From Fidelibacterota bacterium MT.SAG.3 (GTDB taxonomy: Bacteria; Fidelibacterota; SORT01): DNA of 34,532 bases. The DNA lies in assembly GCA_004402895.1 (NCBI GenBank), contig SORT01000018.1, positions 1 to 34,532 of the forward strand, in the 5' to 3' direction. Below the pieces are notes generated by a model. The model worked only from the letters and a program-made list of their open reading frames with translations. It was not told the DNA's origin and did not search any database. The position numbers and the translations under genes are program-made. This document shows positions 8,081 through 16,520 of this stretch, piece after piece (positions within the stretch are counted from its first letter, which is position 1; every line of letters starts with the position of its first letter).

Positions 8081-10090
8081 ATGAAAATTTCTATCTTGAA
8101 GTTGCTATCTTTGCACCTAACAGTATTACTGTTGAGCACTCAGATTATCGGTCAAACGACTACGCTGCAATTTTCTTTAACGAATGTTCCGACAGGTAAT
8201 GGTCCAAGGTCAGCTGTCTTGATTGACTTGGACCGCGATGGTGTACGCGATCTGGTTGTAGCCAATCTCATAGGATCCACCATTTCTATGATTTACGGTG
8301 ACGAGTACGGCTCTTTCACGTTGATTGACGGTATATCATCTGTTCATAAAGCCCCACACGCTATAGCGGTTGGGGATTTTGACGAGAACGGTCTCTTTGA
8401 CTTTATCACTGCCAACAGAGACGATAACACCATCGGAATTTTTCTGAATGACGGCGCCGGAAGTTTTTTGCCGCCCTCATTTATCACTACCGGAGATGGT
8501 CCACGCTGGATAGCAGTCGCAGATTTCAACGAAGACAATCACTCCGATCTTGCAGTGACCAACAGAACATCAGATGACGTTACTATATTGTTAGGGGACG
8601 GCTCCGGCGGCTTCAGTCTCGTTGGAAATTTTTATACGGGCGATGGTCCTGTTCCACTAATTGCAGCTGACTTAGATGGAGATGGTTTAATAGATTTAGC
8701 GGTTGCAAATGACTTGAGCGATATACTTGTGATTCTAAGCGGGGATGGTACTGGTAGTTTCTCGCTTCTTACAAAGATTCAGGTTGGTCTCTCCCCCAAA
8801 CACATCAGTGTAGGTGACCTGAATCAGGATGGTATATCTGATTTAGTGGTGGCATCGCTACTCGATGGCAATGTTACAGTATTGATCGCAGACGGATTCG
8901 GTTCATTCACATCATCAACTTATGCTGCCACAGCTGGAGCGTTCGCGGTTGTGATCGAGGATTTTGATGGTGACGGTAACAACGACCTTGCCGTAGCAGA
9001 TGGTGTGAACGACGTTGTTGCCATACTCCTCGGGGATGGGAGAGGCAATTTTTCCGAACCGCAAAACTTTCCTGTAGGGTTGGCTCCGCACGCGCTTATC
9101 TCAGGTGATTTCAATGGCGACGGCAGACCGGATCTCGCGACGCCCAACACAGGGGATGATACAATTACAATTCTTTTGAACGAAACCCCATCTCAATCGA
9201 GTGTCCACGAGATTTCGATAATTCAAATGCTTTATTCCGATTTCTTCCCGGATCCGGTCATTTCGCCGGTGAACGTCCCGTTGCGGTTTATGGTAACAAC
9301 TAATTCCAGAGAACATGTCAACCGGCTCCGGCTACTTCCTTTTATAAGTTCCACTGATATCGTACGTGTAGAAGAAATCCTCAATATTGAATTTACACCG
9401 GATATTATCGGAACATTTCAGATTCAAAACATTGGACATGGGTTCACCGGTGACATCATAATTACGGAGGGTGAAGCCGCTGCTGATGCAAAAGTGATTG
9501 AGCTGAACAGGCAAGGTGCATCACTGATCCACAGCAATGCGCAAACACAAATATTTCCTGCTACTATCCGGGTCTTGAAGGATATTCCGCTTACCATATA
9601 TAATATAAGCCTTGATGATGAGCACTGGGTAAGTATAGAGCCATGGGTAACAGCTCCCGATCCTTCCGAACAAGGCAATGTCCGGACTCGTGTGATCACT
9701 AAATTTGAATTCACGCCGACCGATACCGGCAGATTCGAGATCGTCCATACGGTACACGGATTTTCCGGGCAACTGATCGTTGCAAACCCCGTCATAACCG
9801 GTTTGGAACCTGATGTCAATTTAATTGAAGGCTATTCTCTAAATGATAACTACCCTAATCCGTTTAATCCTTCTACAACAATAGAATATATAATTCCTCA
9901 AGCCGGGAGTGTCTCCTTGATAGTTTATAATCTACTTGGAGAGGAAGTGACCCGTCTTGTGGACGAAATTCAGCAAGCAGATAAATACAATATCATATGG
10001 GAGGCATCAAATTTTTCGTCTGGAATATACTTCTACCAACTACAGGCAGGAAAATTCGTGCAGACAAATAAAATGTTATTATTGAAGTAA
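8081..10090 (+). CDS. Secreted FG-GAP/VCBS propeller protein with T9SS sorting domain, 669 aa
   Basis: A signal peptide spans residues 1-25 (ending TQIIGQ). Residues about 30-365 hold seven repeats with acidic calcium-loop motifs (LDRDGVRD, FDENGLFD, FNEDNHSD, LDGDGLID, LNQDGISD, FDGDGNND, FNGDGRPD), expected to form a seven-bladed beta propeller. Residues about 370-590 contain two similar domains that look like cupredoxins (FTPDIIGTFQIQNIGHGFTG and FTPTDTGRFEIVHTVHGFSG) but lack the usual Cys/Met copper ligands. The last ~75 residues are a T9SS sorting domain: NYPNPFNPSTTIEYIIP, YNLLGEEV, SGIYFYQL, MLLLK. The protein is therefore exported through the outer membrane and probably anchored at the surface. 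Ligand unknown. The ribosome binding site AGAGGAAAG is about 13 bases upstream, somewhat far. Confidence 0.85.
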   Translation: MKISILKLLSLHLTVLLLSTQIIGQTTTLQFSLTNVPTGNGPRSAVLIDLDRDGVRDLVVANLIGSTISMIYGDEYGSFTLIDGISSVHKAPHAIAVGDFDENGLFDFITANRDDNTIGIFLNDGAGSFLPPSFITTGDGPRWIAVADFNEDNHSDLAVTNRTSDDVTILLGDGSGGFSLVGNFYTGDGPVPLIAADLDGDGLIDLAVANDLSDILVILSGDGTGSFSLLTKIQVGLSPKHISVGDLNQDGISDLVVASLLDGNVTVLIADGFGSFTSSTYAATAGAFAVVIEDFDGDGNNDLAVADGVNDVVAILLGDGRGNFSEPQNFPVGLAPHALISGDFNGDGRPDLATPNTGDDTITILLNETPSQSSVHEISIIQMLYSDFFPDPVISPVNVPLRFMVTTNSREHVNRLRLLPFISSTDIVRVEEILNIEFTPDIIGTFQIQNIGHGFTGDIIITEGEAAADAKVIELNRQGASLIHSNAQTQIFPATIRVLKDIPLTIYNISLDDEHWVSIEPWVTAPDPSEQGNVRTRVITKFEFTPTDTGRFEIVHTVHGFSGQLIVANPVITGLEPDVNLIEGYSLNDNYPNPFNPSTTIEYIIPQAGSVSLIVYNLLGEEVTRLVDEIQQADKYNIIWEASNFSSGIYFYQLQAGKFVQTNKMLLLK

Positions 10091-10241
10091 TTACTTCTTT
10101 AATTAACTCATAAAAGCGTATCACAACGATATTATGTTTTGAGTTATTTATCTGATTATTTTGTCAGCTTTATTGCCGTTTTCTCTAATTAGCAGCACGA
10201 ATGCGCAAACAGAAGTAGTCACTCGATTAATTATCACTTGA
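10091..10241 (+). pseudogene. Decayed 5' end of a DNRLRE-type gene
   Basis: This spacer is a diverged copy of 11419-11560, the start of the DNRLRE gene. Both begin TGAAGTAATTACTTCTTT at the stop of the preceding gene. At 10143-10241 the frame reads VIYLIILSALLPFSLISS and then TNAQTEVV, matching VICLIISFALLSFALINS and ANAQTEVI of the intact gene. The relic has a stop directly upstream in frame (TGA 10140-10142) and another at 10239-10241, so it cannot make the protein. It shows that a DNRLRE gene once followed the FG-GAP gene directly. Confidence 0.65.
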
Positions 10242-10266
10242 CAAATATTAAAGAAGCGTTTAGGTT
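10238..10266 (+). promoter_or_regulatory. Promoter for the CHRD gene
   Basis: TTGACA (10238-10243), exactly 17 bases, TAGGTT (10261-10266). Transcription would start about 38 bases before the ATG at 10312. The -35 box overlaps the stop of the decayed fragment, so the promoter arose at or was brought in with the junction. Confidence 0.55.
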
Positions 10267-10311
10267 AGTAGTACTCAATCAGTCATATATATACTCAGAT
10301 AGGAGATACTT

Positions 10312-11418
10312 ATGAAAAAAATGTTATTAATTCTCGCAGCAATACTCTACACTGCAGTCCCTAATGTTGTTCTCGGGCAGACTGGGACGGCACACTTCAG
10401 CGCCCAACTCACGGGCGACCAGGAAAATCCAGCTGTAACTTCTGCTGGCACAGGCACCGGTACCTTTTCACTTACAGACGCGGGCCTTGCTTATGACATC
10501 ACATTCGAGGGGATAACAATAACCGCCTCTCACTTTCACTTAGGTGCGACCGGAGTTAACGGCGGAGTAGTTAGAGCCATAGACTTCGCAGGCGGTAACA
10601 CCGTCTCTGGCATTTGGACACCCGAGGAGGTTGATCAGCCGCTTACCGATGCTCTCATTGCCGATCTTGTTGCGGGGAATATCTATGTCAACCTGCACAC
10701 GAGTGACCATGGCAGCGGAGAATTACGAGGGCAAGTGACACTATCAGGAGGAGGCATAGGCCTCTCTGCCAAACTTACAGGTGACCAGGAAAATCCAGCT
10801 GTAACTTCTGCTGGCACAGGCACCGGTACCTTTTCACTTACAGACGCGGGCCTTGCTTATGACATCACATTCGAGGGGATAACAATAACCGCCTCTCACT
10901 TTCACTTAGGTGCGACCGGAGTTAACGGCGGAGTAGTTAGAGCCATAGACTTCGCAGGCGGTAACACCGTCTCTGGCATTTGGACACCCGAGGAGGTTGA
11001 TCAGCCGCTTACCGATGCTCTCATTGCCGATCTTGTTGCGGGGAATATCTATGTCAACCTGCACACGAGTGACCATGGCAGCGGGGAATTACGAGGGCAG
11101 CTTAGTACCCAGGACGTCGTAACAGCCGTTGCAGACGAACCCACAGTTATACCGCGGATTTTTGTCCTCCTGCAAAACTACCCGAACCCCTTCAACCCGA
11201 CCACGACCATTGAATACGTGCTTCCACGGTCAGCCGAAGTCCTGCTGACGATATACAATCTGCGAGGACAAGAAGCAGTGCGTCTTTTTGAGGGACAGCA
11301 AACCGGAGGGTACCATACAGCTACATGGAACGCATCCCATATGGCCAGCGGCATTTATTTCTACAGGCTTCAGGCGGGAGAATTCGTCCAGACGAGGAAG
11401 ATGCTGTTATTGAAGTAA
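10312..11418 (+). CDS. Secreted double-CHRD-domain protein with T9SS sorting domain, 368 aa
   Basis: AGGAG lies 7 bases before the ATG. A signal peptide (residues 1-23, ending VVLGQ) leads to two CHRD domains, about residues 28-142 and 150-264. Each starts with LTGDQENPAV, has ASHFHLGATGVNGGVV (the conserved His-x-His) and ends with NIYVNLHTSDHGSGELRGQ. CHRD domains are known from chordin and many bacterial secreted proteins; their ligand in bacteria is not established. The C-terminal ~80 residues are a T9SS sorting domain (NYPNPFNPTTTIEYVLP; SGIYFYRLQAGEFVQTRKM). The two CHRD copies are almost identical at DNA level, see the repeat entry. Confidence 0.9.
   Translation: MKKMLLILAAILYTAVPNVVLGQTGTAHFSAQLTGDQENPAVTSAGTGTGTFSLTDAGLAYDITFEGITITASHFHLGATGVNGGVVRAIDFAGGNTVSGIWTPEEVDQPLTDALIADLVAGNIYVNLHTSDHGSGELRGQVTLSGGGIGLSAKLTGDQENPAVTSAGTGTGTFSLTDAGLAYDITFEGITITASHFHLGATGVNGGVVRAIDFAGGNTVSGIWTPEEVDQPLTDALIADLVAGNIYVNLHTSDHGSGELRGQLSTQDVVTAVADEPTVIPRIFVLLQNYPNPFNPTTTIEYVLPRSAEVLLTIYNLRGQEAVRLFEGQQTGGYHTATWNASHMASGIYFYRLQAGEFVQTRKMLLLK
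10417..11099 (+). repeat. Near-identical direct repeat, two 317-base copies 366 bases apart
   Basis: 10417-10733 and 10783-11099 differ, by eye, at a single base (A at 10719, G at 11085). The period of 366 bases is 122 codons, so the reading frame is kept. Such identity indicates very recent duplication or ongoing gene conversion of the CHRD domain. Confidence 0.9.
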
Positions 11419-11443
11419 TTACTTCTTTTATTACGTAATAAAA

Positions 11444-12463
11444 GTGTGTTACAACAATAGCTTCATTAAAGTTATTTGTTTGATTATTTCGTTCGCGTTG
11501 TTGTCGTTTGCACTCATCAACAGCGCGAACGCCCAAACAGAAGTAATCATACAAGCCAGTAAGGATAACACGCTATACGAAAGCGATACGGGCGCCTTGA
11601 GCAATGGAAAGGGCGCCCATTTCTTTGTTGGTAAAACTGGCGGCGGTTTGATTAGACGCGGACTTCTTGCATTTGATATCGCTGGAAATATTGAAAGCGG
11701 CGCCTCAATAGAGAGTGTATTACTAACCTTGAATATGTCTAGGACTCCAACAACAACTTCAAAGATAATTACCCTCCACAAAATATTATCAAACTGGGGT
11801 GAAGGCAATTCAAATGCACTCGGAGAAGAAGGCGCGGGAGCAGCATCCATGAGTGAAGATGCCACCTGGATTCACACATTTTTTGACAGCATCTTTTGGA
11901 CGGACAGCGGAGGGGATTTTTCTGATGTTGTAAGCGCTACAGCATCGATCGGAGGTATAAATTCTTATACGTGGAACTCTACACCGGAGTTGGTTGCCGA
12001 TGTTCAATCATGGTTGGATTCTCCCTCAACCAATTATGGCTGGATTCTAATAGGAGATGAGAATGCGGTGCGCACTGCAAAACGGTTTGATTCAAGAGAA
12101 AACGCTTCTGAATCTGATAGACCCTTATTAAAGGTCATTTATACACCTGCTATCGGTGTAATTACAAGAATAAACGATCTTCCAATTCGATACGATCTAA
12201 AACAAAACTACCCGAATCCCTTTAATCCGGTGACGAACATAAGCTACTCGCTTCCGCTCTCGGGGAATGTGAGTCTGGTTATATATAATTTGTCGGGTGA
12301 AGAAATGTCTCGACTTGTTGACGACAAACATTTACAAGCCGGCGACTACAACACCAGCTGGGACGCTTCAAATATGACATCCGGTATATACTTCTACCGT
12401 CTTACTGCCGGTCCGCCAGCTGGCGGATTCGTCCGGACGAGGAAGATGGTATTGCTGAAGTGA
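11444..12463 (+). CDS. Secreted DNRLRE-domain protein with T9SS sorting domain, 339 aa
   Basis: The signal peptide ends in INSANAQ (cleavage near residue 30). Residues about 33-230 match the DNRLRE family: an early SKDNTLYESDTGALSNGKG motif, RRGLLAFDIAG, VLLTLNMSR, and TWNSTPELVADVQSWLDSPSTNYGWILIG near the end. The domain is a jelly-roll-like beta sandwich found in secreted proteins. The final ~75 residues form a T9SS sorting domain (NYPNPFNPVTNISYSLP; SGIYFYRL; RTRKMVLLK). The start used is GTG at 11444, 25 bases after the CHRD stop, with no visible ribosome binding site, so the exact start is uncertain. A decayed copy of its 5' end lies at 10091-10241. Confidence 0.85.
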   Translation: MCYNNSFIKVICLIISFALLSFALINSANAQTEVIIQASKDNTLYESDTGALSNGKGAHFFVGKTGGGLIRRGLLAFDIAGNIESGASIESVLLTLNMSRTPTTTSKIITLHKILSNWGEGNSNALGEEGAGAASMSEDATWIHTFFDSIFWTDSGGDFSDVVSATASIGGINSYTWNSTPELVADVQSWLDSPSTNYGWILIGDENAVRTAKRFDSRENASESDRPLLKVIYTPAIGVITRINDLPIRYDLKQNYPNPFNPVTNISYSLPLSGNVSLVIYNLSGEEMSRLVDDKHLQAGDYNTSWDASNMTSGIYFYRLTAGPPAGGFVRTRKMVLLK

Positions 12464-12494
12464 TTCTGAAATGCTCAATCATCCGTCCACTATT

Positions 12495-12510
12495 TAGATC
12501 TGTTGATCTA
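12495..12510. terminator. Weak stem-loop between convergent genes
   Basis: TAGATC (12495-12500) and GATCTA (12505-12510) with a TGTT loop lie in the 66-base gap between the plus-strand DNRLRE gene and the end of the aromatic operon. A T-rich stretch follows on the plus strand. The short AT-rich stem makes this a weak call. Confidence 0.3.
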
Positions 12511-12529
12511 TTAGATTTAATTTTCCCGT

Positions 12530-12958
12530 TCAGAGCGAAAGAAGAAAATCGATCGCTTTCAGATAACTGCCGATGCCTTCACCCGAGAATTGTTTTGCGG
12601 CGACCGGTTCTATAACCGAGATCTTCCTGAACTCTTCTCTTGAAGATATATCGCTGAGATGAACTTCCACGACGGGAGGGGAGACGGCAGCAACAGCATC
12701 GCGTATGGCGTAAGAATAGTGCGTAAAAGCGCCGGGATTTAGTATAAATCCGTCCGAACCATTTCTAAATTTATGAAGCAGGTCGATAATTTCGCCTTCA
12801 TGGTTAGATTGAAAAAATTTCAGTTCCACATCCTTTCCCTTAGCATATTCTTCGATCTCACGGTTCAGTTCTTCTAACGTTTGTGAACCGTAAATCTCAG
12901 GTTCACGCTCTCCAAGCAGATTAAGATTCGGTCCATTTATAACTACAACCGTTTTCAA
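12530..12958 (-). CDS. aroQ: Type II 3-dehydroquinate dehydratase
   Basis: At 142 residues this has the normal type II length. It converts 3-dehydroquinate to 3-dehydroshikimate in the cytoplasm, step 3 of the shikimate pathway. Visible family motifs are NGPNLNLLGEREPEIYG (with the catalytic Arg and Tyr of the flexible loop), FQSNHEGEIIDLLH, LNPGAFTHYSYAIRDA and VEVHLSDISSREEFR with the conserved His. It is the last gene of the aromatic supra-operon. Its ATG overlaps the TGA of the aroKB fusion by four bases (12955-12958), pointing to translational coupling. Confidence 0.95.
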   Translation of the reverse strand: MKTVVVINGPNLNLLGEREPEIYGSQTLEELNREIEEYAKGKDVELKFFQSNHEGEIIDLLHKFRNGSDGFILNPGAFTHYSYAIRDAVAAVSPPVVEVHLSDISSREEFRKISVIEPVAAKQFSGEGIGSYLKAIDFLLSL

Positions 12959-14574
12959 ATTGACTCCTGCGCAAATATGATCGATTCTTCAATTAGCGGT
13001 TTTTCAATCCCTGACCGGATGACGGCAGACCCGATCTTATCGAGAAGAACAAAATGAATTTCGCCCTCTTTTACTTTTTTATCGGAATTCATTGTGTCGA
13101 TGATTTTAGTCACGGTCAATTCTCTGATTGAGTCAGGTAAGTTTATTTTTTTAACCAAATTTAGCGCTTCTTCAGATTGGTCCGAAGAAAGGAGCTCGAG
13201 CAATTCCGAAAGCCGGATAGCGGCTCTCATTCCGAACGCAACGGCTTCCCCATGAGTAATGCTTCCACGGGGCAGAACAGATTCGATGGAATGCCCGAAA
13301 GTATGACCGAAGTTAAGTATACGCCGTAATCCGCTCTCCTGCTCATCTTTGGCTACCACTTCAGCTTTTAACTCGACACATCGTTTGATAAGAAAGATGG
13401 TCTTCTCAGTGTCATTCAATTTCAATATTCCGGAAAAATTGTTTGAAAGGTGATTTGCAAATTCAGAGTCAAGGATCAATCCGTATTTAATTACCTCAGC
13501 CATTCCGCACATCAGTTCCTTTTGCGGCAGTGTAGAAAGAAAATCGGTGTCGATTATGACGGCATTAGGCTGATAGAAGGAGCCGATCAAATTTTTGCCC
13601 ATTGCGTGATTGATCCCTACCTTTCCGCCGACGCTCGAATCTACCTGCGCCAAGAGTGTAGTGGGAACCTGAACAAAATTCAGTCCTCTAAGAAGCGTTG
13701 CTGCCGCAAACCCAGCCAGATCCCCGACAACTCCGCCGCCGAGAGCTATAACGGTGGAATTCCTTTCAAAACGTTCTTCTAATAATCTGTCATAAAGTAT
13801 TGACATAACGGCAAGAGATTTGGAGGATTCACCCGACGGTATTTTCACGTTAAAAACTTCAAATCCCGCGTCGGAGAGATTTTTGACGACCGTGTCGAGA
13901 TGAAGTTTGGATACGATCTCGTCGGTGACGATCGCTATCTTCTTTCCGAGATGCAGGTCAGTGATGATCTTTCCGATTTTTGAAGAGATACCTTGTTGAA
14001 TATATATCGGATATGAACGCTCACCAAGCTCGACGATCATAGCTGGTGTAGAAGCGGTTAAAACCTTAATAACATCATTGACAACATCTTCAATCGATTT
14101 GTTGTCGGTTTTGATCGAGTAATTGCTTGACCGATAATGAGGGAGCCTATCAGTCAACATCTCTTTTATCGTATCAATTTTTTCCGTTTCCGAAAGTCCA
14201 TCCAATAATGGTCTGTTGTCATTTGATTTAATCAGACGGTTTAAAAGAGTCTCAGGTGAGGTGTCGAGATAGAGAGTTATTCCTGTCCGGGACAGCAGCT
14301 CTCTGTTTTCCTCCTGCAATAACAGCCCGCCTCCGCATGATATGACAGCGTTCTTCTCCAAGCTCACTTTTTTCAGAACACTGCTTTCAACGCTCCTAAA
14401 CTGTTCTTCACCCGATTCTTCAAACAGCTCACTGATAGTTTTATCGGCAGCTTTTTCTATCAAAGAGTCGGTATCGTAATATTTACGCTCAAGTTTTTCG
14501 GCGAGCAGTTTACCGACAACGCTTTTGCCCGCCCCCATAAATCCTACTATATAGATATTGTCAGCTTTTGACAC
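12955..14574 (-). CDS. aroKB: Fused shikimate kinase / 3-dehydroquinate synthase
   Basis: One 539-residue frame carries two enzymes. Residues 1-170 are shikimate kinase: Walker A GFMGAGKS at 11-18, the YYDTDSLIE substrate motif, ISCGGG near 80, and RPLLDG. Residues from about 178 are 3-dehydroquinate synthase: GGGVVGDLAGFAAATLLRG, QVPTTLLAQVDSSVGGK, GMAEVIKYG, and metal-ligand motifs in NFGHTFGHSIE and HGEAVAFG. The protein therefore performs steps 2 and 5 of the shikimate pathway, which are not consecutive. Fusions of this kind are known in some other bacteria. The GTG start at 14574 overlaps the end of aroC by 14 bases. No frameshift or missing catalytic motif is seen. Confidence 0.95.
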   Translation of the reverse strand: MSKADNIYIVGFMGAGKSVVGKLLAEKLERKYYDTDSLIEKAADKTISELFEESGEEQFRSVESSVLKKVSLEKNAVISCGGGLLLQEENRELLSRTGITLYLDTSPETLLNRLIKSNDNRPLLDGLSETEKIDTIKEMLTDRLPHYRSSNYSIKTDNKSIEDVVNDVIKVLTASTPAMIVELGERSYPIYIQQGISSKIGKIITDLHLGKKIAIVTDEIVSKLHLDTVVKNLSDAGFEVFNVKIPSGESSKSLAVMSILYDRLLEERFERNSTVIALGGGVVGDLAGFAAATLLRGLNFVQVPTTLLAQVDSSVGGKVGINHAMGKNLIGSFYQPNAVIIDTDFLSTLPQKELMCGMAEVIKYGLILDSEFANHLSNNFSGILKLNDTEKTIFLIKRCVELKAEVVAKDEQESGLRRILNFGHTFGHSIESVLPRGSITHGEAVAFGMRAAIRLSELLELLSSDQSEEALNLVKKINLPDSIRELTVTKIIDTMNSDKKVKEGEIHFVLLDKIGSAVIRSGIEKPLIEESIIFAQESI

Positions 14575-15703
14575 GCGAGAGTAATTCCTTCATTGAATCG
14601 CCGCCGAATTTTTCCAAGAGCGCGTCGGCGAGAGTCAGAGCAACCATCGATTCACCTATTACGGCCGCCGCGGGGACTGCGCATACATCGGAGCGTTCGT
14701 ACCGTGAATCGACTTCTTTTCCGGTCGCAAGATCGACAGATTTCAACGGTTGTCTCAAGGTTGAGATAGGTTTCATCGCTGCCCGGACGACGATAGGCTT
14801 TCCGTTCGTCACTCCGCCTTCAAGACCGCCGGCTCTGTTTGAGGGTCGAATATATGATTCTTTCCCCGGCAGTATTTCGTCATGCACTTTTGAGCCGAAC
14901 AGCGCCGCGTTATCGAATGCCGGTCCAACTTCGACACCCTTGATCGCCGGGATACTCATCAGAGATTGGGCGAGTTTACCGTCGAGTTTCCTGTCCCAAT
15001 GAACATAGCTGCCCAATCCGGGCATCACTCCGTCGGCTATGACCTCGAATACTCCTCCCACAGTGTCTTTCTCAGTTACCGCTTCTTTAATCGCGTTGAT
15101 CATTCGCTCGGAAGATTCCTCATCGATACAGCGAACGCGGGAATCGTCTGCGAGTTCTTTTATTTCAGTTGCAGAAAGCTCTTCATCATAAGGGGACAAG
15201 AACGCCTGATTGATACTGAGGACATGGCTCCCGATAGTTATTCCACATTCCTTCAGAAGTAGTTTCGCAATTCCTCCGAGACCGACACGCATGGCGGTCT
15301 CTCTCGCGCTCGAACGCTCAATGACATTCCTGAGGTCGTCGTGTCCGTATTTATAATATCCCGCTAAGTCTGCATGTCCCGGTCTGGGTATGGTGACAGA
15401 TTCAGGAACGGAATCCATGACTTCGGAAGCCATTTTATCTTTCCAATTTGCCCAATCCTTATTTTCAATCGTAAGAGAGATCGGACCGCCCATTGAAAGT
15501 CCGTTGCGTACGCCTGATATAATTTCTGCCCCGTCTTTTTCAATTTTCATCCTGCCGCCTCTGCCGTATCCGAGCTGCCGGCGGGCAAGGTCGATATTAA
15601 TATCTTCGACCAATATTTTCAATCCGGCGGGAACACCTTCGATGATTCCCACCAATCCTTTGCCGTGCGACTCACCGGCTGTAAGAAATCTGATATTACT
15701 CAC
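14561..15703 (-). CDS. aroC: Chorismate synthase
   Basis: It makes chorismate from EPSP using reduced FMN, the last shared step of the pathway. Motifs: RFLTAGESHGKGL at the start, RRQLGYGRGGRMKIE, RPGHADLAGYYKYG, RSSARETAMRVGLGG, and near the C-terminus DSRYERSDVCAVPAA followed by VIGESMVALTLADALL. I chose GTG 15703 because GGAG lies 9 bases before it and the protein then begins with the family-typical SNIRFLTAGESHG. The ATG at 15718 would add five residues but has no ribosome binding site. The GTG overlaps the aroE stop by 8 bases. Length 380 residues is normal. Confidence 0.95.
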   Translation of the reverse strand: MSNIRFLTAGESHGKGLVGIIEGVPAGLKILVEDINIDLARRQLGYGRGGRMKIEKDGAEIISGVRNGLSMGGPISLTIENKDWANWKDKMASEVMDSVPESVTIPRPGHADLAGYYKYGHDDLRNVIERSSARETAMRVGLGGIAKLLLKECGITIGSHVLSINQAFLSPYDEELSATEIKELADDSRVRCIDEESSERMINAIKEAVTEKDTVGGVFEVIADGVMPGLGSYVHWDRKLDGKLAQSLMSIPAIKGVEVGPAFDNAALFGSKVHDEILPGKESYIRPSNRAGGLEGGVTNGKPIVVRAAMKPISTLRQPLKSVDLATGKEVDSRYERSDVCAVPAAAVIGESMVALTLADALLEKFGGDSMKELLSRVKS

Positions 15704-16517
15704 TTTCAATTTCTCCATATAATTTTTTAATTGCGGATTCGGTTAATCCGTCATCCGGAAGATCCTTTTGCATCCAGAATTTCAGCGACTCAAAACCCTG
15801 GTGAACCAACATGCTCATTCCCTCTGAATACCGATATGAACCGTCTAAGATAGAGGGGTCAAGAGCGTTTGCTCCATAATTCAGATCATAAAGGAGCTTC
15901 AAATTGGGGAGGCTCGTCAACAGTTCAGGCTGAAAGACTCCATAGCTCAAAGAGTTTATAGCCAAACTGATGTTTTCTGATAGTGAAACTGAATTTTTCA
16001 CTACGATTAGTTTGCTGCTCTCGGCGTCATGAATAAGTGTAGAGAGAGATTCCGCGTGCTTCAATGTCCGGTTAACTACATATATGACGGAGACGTTCAT
16101 TTTGCTGAGTGAACAGACTACTGCTCTGGCAGCGCCTCCGGCGCCGAAGAGAAGAACTTCTCCGTTTTCCACGTTCAGATCCATTCCATTTAAAGCTTTC
16201 CGAAAACCGAGAATATCCGTGTTGTGACCAATCAGTTTATTCTCGCGGACGGCAACCGTATTTACCGCGCCGACTCCCTTCGCTTCAGGAGTCAATTCGT
16301 CTAAATATCGGATAACGGTTTCCTTGTGCGGAGTGGTCACACTAAATCCATCCAGGGAATTATTTCGACTTTTCAGAATGAACGATTCCAATTCGTCAGG
16401 AGGAACGGAAAACGTTTTATATTCGCCTTCGATACCTAACCGCTCCATAAAATACGCATGCAGTTTAGGGGAGAGCGATTTTCTATTTGAATATTTCAGT
16501 ATGCCGAGTTTCATCAC
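15696..16517 (-). CDS. aroE: Shikimate dehydrogenase
   Basis: It reduces 3-dehydroshikimate to shikimate with NADPH (step 4). At 273 residues it has the usual length. Substrate-side motifs are NRKSLSPKLHAYFM (the SLSP serines), GFSVTTPHKE with the catalytic Lys, and GHNTDILGFRKAL with the conserved Asp. The cofactor domain has LLFGAGGAARAVVCSL and VVNRT. The gene lies 3 bases after aroA and its end overlaps aroC. Two adjacent Met codons (16517 and 16514) are possible starts; neither has a strong ribosome binding site, consistent with coupling to aroA. Confidence 0.93.
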   Translation of the reverse strand: MMKLGILKYSNRKSLSPKLHAYFMERLGIEGEYKTFSVPPDELESFILKSRNNSLDGFSVTTPHKETVIRYLDELTPEAKGVGAVNTVAVRENKLIGHNTDILGFRKALNGMDLNVENGEVLLFGAGGAARAVVCSLSKMNVSVIYVVNRTLKHAESLSTLIHDAESSKLIVVKNSVSLSENISLAINSLSYGVFQPELLTSLPNLKLLYDLNYGANALDPSILDGSYRYSEGMSMLVHQGFESLKFWMQKDLPDDGLTESAIKKLYGEIESE

Positions 16518-16520
16518 AAT

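Noticed and set aside
14966-15262. Plus-strand reading frames antisense to aroC and other aro/trp genes
   Set aside because: They have no ribosome binding sites or protein-like composition and lie opposite strongly conserved genes, so they are shadows.
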